A DNA stretch of 36,364 nt from Lentisphaeria bacterium (GTDB lineage: Bacteria > Verrucomicrobiota > Lentisphaeria > Victivallales > Victivallaceae). The stretch is taken from contig JAFTIE010000177.1 in the NCBI GenBank assembly GCA_017457065.1, positions 1 through 36,364 on the forward strand, in the 5' to 3' direction. Under the pieces are notes generated by a model, which saw only the letters and a list, made by a program, of their open reading frames with translations, was not told the DNA's origin and did no database searches. The position numbers were made by a program, and so were the translations under genes. Positions 32,012 to 36,364 of this stretch are shown one piece after another (the stretch's first letter is position 1; each line of letters starts with the position of its first letter).

Positions 32012-32794
32012 TCACTTGTGCCAGGTGGCGATGTCGTCCTGCAGTTTGGTGCCGCCTTCGCTGGCATTCTGTCCCAGATCGTTTTCGCCATTGGGACCAT
32101 AGGAATAAATAGCGGTTTTTCCCATAACATAGCGACCGGAAGATTGTAAGTTAACCCACGAAGTCGGTTTTATGATTCGGTCGGAGCCATCGGTGCAAAT
32201 CATGACAACATACTGATGCCCCCATGGATCCAACCACAAATAGGGATCGTTGGCTTGAGCATTGTAATTGATTGCAGGATCAAAATTTTCTTTGGGATCA
32301 AGGAACTTGATTTTACGGACGTTGGTATTGTAAGTGATTGTTCCACTGCCGCTGCGTCCCATTCCGGTAAGTTCTGCAATCAAAGACTTATAGGCGTTTG
32401 AAGCATTGGTGAGCTGAGTAGAGGTGACAGTTGAGTCTCCATCGGTAGTAGTTGCACCAAGGACAATATTTGTTGTAGAAGCGCCGCTCCCCAAGTCGTT
32501 ATCTGATTTTGTGACCAAGTCAACATTCACAGCATCTGAAGCGGATGGAGCTCCGGAAGAATTGGGGGCTGGGGTCCAATATGATGCTGCAGATCCGGTA
32601 GTTCGTACCATTTTTCCATAGGTCTGATCCATCTGTGCCAGTGCCATCTGGATAGCTTTCATATCGGACTTTGCCTGAGTGATGCGTCCCTGCTGGGCGC
32701 CGCCGATGACAGCGGGGAGAACCAGTCCGGCGAGGATGACAACGATGCCGACCACGACAAGAAGTTCAACAAGGGTAAAATATCTCTTTTTCAC
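32012..32794 (-). CDS. Type II secretion GspG-like pseudopilin
   Basis: A 260 aa protein from a GTG at 32794 (AAGGAAAA upstream). It begins with two Lys and RYFTLVELLVVVGIVVI, a type IV pilin-like signal and N-terminal helix. The residue before FTLVE is Tyr rather than the usual Gly. The C-terminal WLDPWGHQYVV and YSYGPNGENDLG follow the GspG pattern (calcium loop, DPWG). Ser/Thr/Asn-rich in the middle, it is exported and probably part of a pseudopilus or surface fibre. An ATG upstream would destroy the short basic leader. Confidence 0.85.
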   Translation of the reverse strand: MKKRYFTLVELLVVVGIVVILAGLVLPAVIGGAQQGRITQAKSDMKAIQMALAQMDQTYGKMVRTTGSAASYWTPAPNSSGAPSASDAVNVDLVTKSDNDLGSGASTTNIVLGATTTDGDSTVTSTQLTNASNAYKSLIAELTGMGRSGSGTITYNTNVRKIKFLDPKENFDPAINYNAQANDPYLWLDPWGHQYVVMICTDGSDRIIKPTSWVNLQSSGRYVMGKTAIYSYGPNGENDLGQNASEGGTKLQDDIATWHK

Positions 32795-32844
32795 GGGGTA
32801 TTTTCCTTTCTGCAAGTTTAGAAAAAACAGTTTGTCACACACAT

Positions 32845-32873
32845 ACTGTATCTGCAAAAAGCCTTTTTGTCAA
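32845..32873 (-). promoter_or_regulatory. Promoter of the GspG-like gene and hisF
   Basis: Minus strand: TTGACA, 17 bp spacer, TACAGT, ~50 bp before the GTG. Confidence 0.6.
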
Positions 32874-32914
32874 GAGAAAAATATAAAATTTTGCCAAAAA
32901 ATTCCCTTGAGGTC

Positions 32915-32943
32915 TTGACAAATCCCCCTTGCAAGGTTATTAT
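32915..32943 (+). promoter_or_regulatory. Promoter of the H-X9-DG pseudopilin gene
   Basis: Consensus TTGACA, 17 bp spacer, TATTAT, ~38 bp before the ATG. The two divergent -35 boxes are 41 bp apart. Confidence 0.65.
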
Positions 32944-32981
32944 ATATTGGACACAACTCTAAATACTACGGAGAACACGAT

Positions 32982-33797
32982 ATGAAAAGACACACATTTA
33001 CTCTCGTTGAGCTGCTGGTCGTTGTGGGTATCATCGCCCTTCTGGCAGGATTGATCATCCCCGCCGTGGGTATGGCGCAGACCTCCGCCCGCCGCACCGC
33101 CTGTCTGAGCAATCAGGGACAGGTCATGAAAATCATGCGTGCTTATATGAACGAAGGTGATGTGCAATTTTTGCCGGGCTGGTGCAATTCTTCTTCTAAT
33201 ACTTACTATTGGACACAAGCGCTCTATAATGCCGGTAAATTGCAGAATGATATTTCAGTTGCCCGCTGTCCTGCAATCTTGCCTGTTCAAGATCCTCAAG
33301 TGACGAATGAGTCTGATGCTTCTTTGGCAGAAGCCTACGGAATGATTTATTCAGATCAATCCGGAGTTCGGGGGATCGATTTCAAAAGTACCCGTTCGTT
33401 ACGGTGTACTCCCGGAGGCGGTGTCGATCCTTATATGGTCGCAGCCAATCAGTTGACTTTGGGGGGCTGTTCTGCATCTCTTGATACCAACAGAGATCAG
33501 GTCGTGGCCAAGGCGTTTATCAATTTTGGACAGGAGGGAAATGACAATAATATAGGACGTCCCGCTTTGGTCCATGGAGATCAAACCAATTTGTTCTTTC
33601 TTGACGGTCACGCTGAAGGTTTTACCAGAGGAACGCTTTACAACAAACGCTATTATACGGTTTTGACAGGCAATAATGCTGCTGATCGTGAGGCAATCAA
33701 GGTGGCTCAGTATAAGTCCGGTTCTTCTACTCTGACAAGAAATGAGACACCTGCAGCTGATAAGGATTGGATGATTGAACCTGACAGCGCAAAATAA
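32982..33797 (+). CDS. Pseudopilin-like protein with H-X9-DG motif
   Basis: A 271 aa protein starting MKRHTFTLVELLVVVGIIA, a pilin-like signal with Thr where the cleavage-site Gly is expected. After the helix, ACLSNQGQVMKIMRAYMNEG and, near residue 195, HGDQTNLFFLDGHAEGF fit the prepilin-type processing-associated H-X9-DG family, which is strongly expanded in Lentisphaerota and Planctomycetes. The role is unknown; a surface or periplasmic protein handled by the secretion genes is likely. GGAG precedes the ATG. Confidence 0.88.
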   Translation: MKRHTFTLVELLVVVGIIALLAGLIIPAVGMAQTSARRTACLSNQGQVMKIMRAYMNEGDVQFLPGWCNSSSNTYYWTQALYNAGKLQNDISVARCPAILPVQDPQVTNESDASLAEAYGMIYSDQSGVRGIDFKSTRSLRCTPGGGVDPYMVAANQLTLGGCSASLDTNRDQVVAKAFINFGQEGNDNNIGRPALVHGDQTNLFFLDGHAEGFTRGTLYNKRYYTVLTGNNAADREAIKVAQYKSGSSTLTRNETPAADKDWMIEPDSAK

Positions 33798-33813
33798 AAA
33801 ACATTTTACCGCC

Positions 33814-33846
33814 AAGCGTCCGGGGAGAGGAGCCGGACGCTTTTTT
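33814..33846 (+). terminator. Intrinsic terminator of the H-X9-DG gene
   Basis: AAGCGTCCGG, 9 nt loop, CCGGACGCTT and a T-run. Confidence 0.92.
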
Positions 33847-33889
33847 AGCGGTTCATTAAGTTAAATGAGGAGAAAAGGAGAAAAAGAAA

Positions 33890-34273
33890 ATGTCATCGAT
33901 CAAACTTTACAACAAAACAGGCGATGAAAAAGCAGTTGCCATCCAGAATGCTGTGGAAAAGAAATTCGGATTTGTTCCCCAGGTCTTTCAGGCCATGGGC
34001 AGGAACGGCGACTTCCTTGAAGCCGTGCTGAATGTGGCTGATGCCGCCGGGAAAGGACTTGACCCCAAGACCAAGGAACTCATCATCATCGCATGCAGCG
34101 CCGTCAACGGATGTCAGTACTGCCTTGACGCACACCGTGCCGCAGCACTCCAAGCCGGATGCACTGACGAAGAGATCACCGCAGCTGTGGAAGTGGCGGC
34201 ATCCATCAGTTTGTTCAACAAATTCAACGGTGCCATCGGATTGACCTCTGACATCAAGGCTCCCGTGAAGTAA
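33890..34273 (+). CDS. AhpD-like carboxymuconolactone decarboxylase family protein
   Basis: A 127 aa all-helical protein. KTKELIIIACSAVNGCQYCLDAHRAAALQ contains the CxxC and downstream His of AhpD-type alkylhydroperoxidases, which use the Cys pair for peroxide or thiol-disulfide chemistry. It is a single-domain form and probably a homo-oligomer. No ahpC is next to it, so the partner is unknown. A strong purine-rich site (GGAGAAAAAGAAA) precedes the ATG. It is flanked by terminators on both sides and so is monocistronic, though I see no clear promoter. Confidence 0.88.
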   Translation: MSSIKLYNKTGDEKAVAIQNAVEKKFGFVPQVFQAMGRNGDFLEAVLNVADAAGKGLDPKTKELIIIACSAVNGCQYCLDAHRAAALQAGCTDEEITAAVEVAASISLFNKFNGAIGLTSDIKAPVK

Positions 34274-34295
34274 ACACAGTAAAAACACTTTCCGC

Positions 34296-34334
34296 CTGCC
34301 GCAAGAGATGACCTTTTGCGGCAGATTTTTTTTT
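34296..34334 (+). terminator. Intrinsic terminator of the AhpD-like gene
   Basis: CTGCCGCAA, 11 nt loop, TTGCGGCAG, then nine T. Confidence 0.92.
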
Positions 34335-34398
34335 GCCTCAACTTCCGCCCCAAGTCACGGAGCACCGCACCGATTCAGATTTTTTTGGGAGCCTTGAG

Positions 34399-34427
34399 TT
34401 GAAAAATTGCTTTGTGCAGTGTATATT
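34399..34427 (+). promoter_or_regulatory. Promoter of the AAA-ATPase_like gene
   Basis: TTGAAA, 17 bp spacer, TATATT, ~22 bp before the ATG, with AGGAG between. Confidence 0.65.
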
Positions 34428-34448
34428 ACAACAGCAGGAGTTGAAAAG

Positions 34449-36002
34449 ATGAAAGATATCACCGGCAGCGTTTATAATTTCAAAGACTTGATACAGGGGG
34501 AGTTCCTGTATGTTGACAAAACAGAATATATCTGGCAGCTGATAAGACCGGCAAGAGGGATGTATTTTTTGTCACGCCCGCGCCGTTTTGGTAAATCGTT
34601 GACTATCTCCACGCTTAAAGCTGTGTTTGAGGGGGATAAAGAGCTTTTCAAAGGCCTTGCCCTCTATGACAAACCCTACGACTGGAAAAAATATCCTGTG
34701 AACCATTTGGATATGGCAAACTGCGATGTTCATTCGGAGGAGGATCTGCGGGACTATCTTGTTCATTTGATGGAGCGTTTGGCACAACAGCACAATGTGA
34801 CTGTAAAGATCAAGCGTAATTTGCTGGCTTCCTCCTTTGCTGATTTGATTGAAGAAATTGCCCGGCAGGGCGAGGTCGTCATTTTGCTGGATGAATACGA
34901 CAAACCGATCCTGGAAAATATTTCCAACCCCCATGTCTCAACGATCAGGGATACTCTTGCAGACTTCTATTCTTCCATAAAAAAAGAAGCTGACTGTGAG
35001 CGCTTTGTTTTTATTACAGGGGTATCAAAGTTCTGCCATGTCTCTTTGTTTTCCAAATTGAATAACCTTACCGACATTTCCATGGATGCCAGATACGCAA
35101 CCATGTTTGGCTATACTCAGCAGGAAGTAGAGGCGAATTTCGGCGACCGTATTGCAATCCTTGCACAAAACGGGGAAATCGAAAGTTACAGAAACAGGAT
35201 CAAAGAGTGGTATAACGGATACCGTTTTCATAAAAACGCCCTGACGGTTTACAATCCTGTCTCTTTAGCATATTTTTTTGAGAACAATGGAGAATTCAAT
35301 AACTATTGGTTCTCTACGGGCACGCCCTCCTTTTTGTTGGAACTCATAAAAAAACAGCGTTTTGATCTTGAAAAAGTTTTGGAGTCTCCGGTTTCAGGTT
35401 TTGCATTCAATGCTTATGAAATCGACAGACTCAATCCCCTGACTTTGTTGCTGCAAACCGGGTATCTTACCATTGACAAAGCTGTTGAACGCTACGGTGA
35501 CACAGTATATATGCTCCGATTCCCCAATCTGGAAGTCAAGGGGGCTTTTGAAGCGTACCTGACAGGCGATTGCAGCGGACTTCATGCAGATCAGGTCAAA
35601 GATTCTGTTTACAGACTTGCTGACAAAGTAAGCGCAGGGGATGTTGATGGATTTCTTGAGACAATGAAAGTGTTTTTTGCCAAAGTGCCTTACGATGTCC
35701 ATTTGAAGAATGAAAACAATTTTCAGCTGCTCTTTTACTCTGTCTTTATGCTGCTTGGTATCAGCATCACCGCTGAGTCAAAAACAAACAATGGCAGAAT
35801 TGATGCCGTTGCAGCCAATGAAGATTTTGTATTTATTTTCGAGTTCAAATTGAACAAAAGCGATGAGATCGCCTTACAACAGATCAAAGAACGGGATTAT
35901 TATCGCCGATATATGAACTCCGGAAAAAAGATTTTTCTTGTGGGCGTAAACTTTGATCAGGAAGCAGGACAAATCGGCAGTTGGACTTACGAGAAACTTT
36001 GA
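34449..36002 (+). CDS. AAA-ATPase_like / PD-(D/E)XK nuclease family protein
   Basis: A 517 aa protein of the PF09820 plus PF08011 type, widespread in multiple copies in gut anaerobes and of unknown function. The N-terminal ATPase has the LSRPRRFGKSLT P-loop near residue 42 and Walker B VVILLDEYDKP near 142, then TGVSKF and the YNGYRF motif. The C-terminal nuclease-like domain shows GRIDAV near 448 and FIFEFK near 464 (the D...ExK core), so the catalytic residues seem intact. I chose the ATG at 34449 (AGGAG 8 nt upstream); an ATG at 34407 would lie upstream of the promoter -10. Monocistronic. Confidence 0.87.
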   Translation: MKDITGSVYNFKDLIQGEFLYVDKTEYIWQLIRPARGMYFLSRPRRFGKSLTISTLKAVFEGDKELFKGLALYDKPYDWKKYPVNHLDMANCDVHSEEDLRDYLVHLMERLAQQHNVTVKIKRNLLASSFADLIEEIARQGEVVILLDEYDKPILENISNPHVSTIRDTLADFYSSIKKEADCERFVFITGVSKFCHVSLFSKLNNLTDISMDARYATMFGYTQQEVEANFGDRIAILAQNGEIESYRNRIKEWYNGYRFHKNALTVYNPVSLAYFFENNGEFNNYWFSTGTPSFLLELIKKQRFDLEKVLESPVSGFAFNAYEIDRLNPLTLLLQTGYLTIDKAVERYGDTVYMLRFPNLEVKGAFEAYLTGDCSGLHADQVKDSVYRLADKVSAGDVDGFLETMKVFFAKVPYDVHLKNENNFQLLFYSVFMLLGISITAESKTNNGRIDAVAANEDFVFIFEFKLNKSDEIALQQIKERDYYRRYMNSGKKIFLVGVNFDQEAGQIGSWTYEKL

Positions 36003-36219
36003 AACGGGGACCCATGATCCCCTTCAAAACGGTCAAAGCCTTCTTCCGGCAACCGGAAAGAGAAAGGCGCTTTCCGGCTGTTACATTAGGTGATTTCGCC
36101 TGAAGGCAACTGTGTTTGCCGAAAATTTTAAAAAAAATTTACACAACACGCTCCAAATGCTATTGAAAAATGCTTTTTTTAATGCTATTGTAATAGAAGT
36201 GGCGATGTTAACGTTAACA
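36003..36219 (+). other. Non-coding region with hairpins and a degenerate repeat fragment
   Basis: It holds GGGGA/TCCCC (36006-36022), a larger stem-loop GCCTT..TTCCGG-CAA-CCGGAA..AAGGC (36038-36068), and a stretch at 36062-36094 resembling the interior of the interspersed repeat (both contain CGGCTGTTAC). AATGCTATTG occurs twice (36157, 36181). A possible promoter TTGAAA-N17-TATTGT lies at 36163-36191, and a perfect palindrome GTTAACGTTAAC at 36207-36218. No convincing ORF. Confidence 0.5.
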
Positions 36220-36364
36220 GAGTCAATTTCAAAACTCCTCAAAATTGTCAAAGCGTCCTCGCTTCGATCTGATAAAGGGAGCGTTTTCGGCTGTTACCTT
36301 GCAGGTAGCACCCTCAAACTACCCTTTACAGCTCTTTGCGAATGACATCTTTGCCATTTTTTGA
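36220..36364 (+). repeat. Interspersed repeat copy C (3' truncated by window end)
   Basis: Nearly identical to copy B from its left end (GAGTCAATTTCAAAACTC) to the window end, with a few substitutions (for example AGCACC for AGCAGT, which costs the last pair of the internal hairpin). The right terminal inverted repeat is outside the window. Confidence 0.85.

Noticed and set aside
36112..36345. A 77-codon frame running into repeat copy C
   Set aside because: Most of it is repeat sequence, and the corresponding frame in copy B has no start site. It is a by-product of the repeat.

Overview
The window looks like ordinary chromosome from a member of the Planctomycetes-Verrucomicrobia-Chlamydiae group, most likely Lentisphaerota (Victivallis-like, probably a gut or other anaerobic host-associated bacterium). 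The taxon is an inference. It rests on carbohydrate-degrading genes of the GH35 and DUF4091 types, on H-X9-DG pseudopilins whose signal has no Gly at the cleavage site, on tandem GspE/PilB ATPases, and on an AAA-ATPase_like/PD-(D/E)XK protein. No rRNA or other decisive marker is present.

Layout. 1-272: two tandem copies of a ~165 bp interspersed repeat. 367-5772 (minus): an operon of a secreted DUF4091 protein, a polysaccharide pyruvyl transferase-family protein and a GH35 beta-galactosidase. 5993-12458 (plus): a tightly packed nucleotide-sugar operon (tviB, tviC-like, rfbF, rfbG, rfbH, UDP-glucuronate decarboxylase) feeding a surface polysaccharide, followed by thiI. 13747-18446: two GspE/PilB-type ATPases and a GspF/PilC platform protein, then uvrB. 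20602-22112: a small YqaE/Pmp3 membrane protein and a convergent MFS transporter. 22271-27884: uvrD/pcrA, a 476 bp non-coding region that is a candidate origin, dnaA, galE and a DnaQ-like exonuclease. 27932-29342 (minus): rpmE and prfA. 29590-30774: an ornithine/lysine decarboxylase. 30791-31180: tRNA-Thr(CGT) with a duplicated 3' end. 31200-34273: hisF, two divergent pseudopilin genes and an AhpD-like protein. 34449-36002: the AAA-ATPase_like/PD-(D/E)XK protein. 36003-36364: non-coding DNA ending inside another copy of the repeat.

The most unusual feature is the repeat family. Its ends are imperfect inverted repeats (about GAGGYAATTTCAAAA) and it carries a conserved internal 9-bp hairpin. 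It occurs as full-length, internally deleted and ends-only forms, always between genes. One ends-only copy lies in the predicted 5' leader of the DUF4091 operon, and another end supplies the stop codon of a gene. Both window ends lie inside copies, so the contig probably broke at this repeat. Also notable are a DnaA whose DNA-recognition loop departs from the E. coli pattern, next to helically phased TTGTTAATA repeats rather than consensus DnaA boxes, and a tRNA-Thr 3'-end duplication that looks like a relic attachment site around a highly structured ~150 bp insert.

Promoters share a pattern: TTGNNN-like -35, 17 bp spacer, and -10 boxes close to TATATT or TATTAT.
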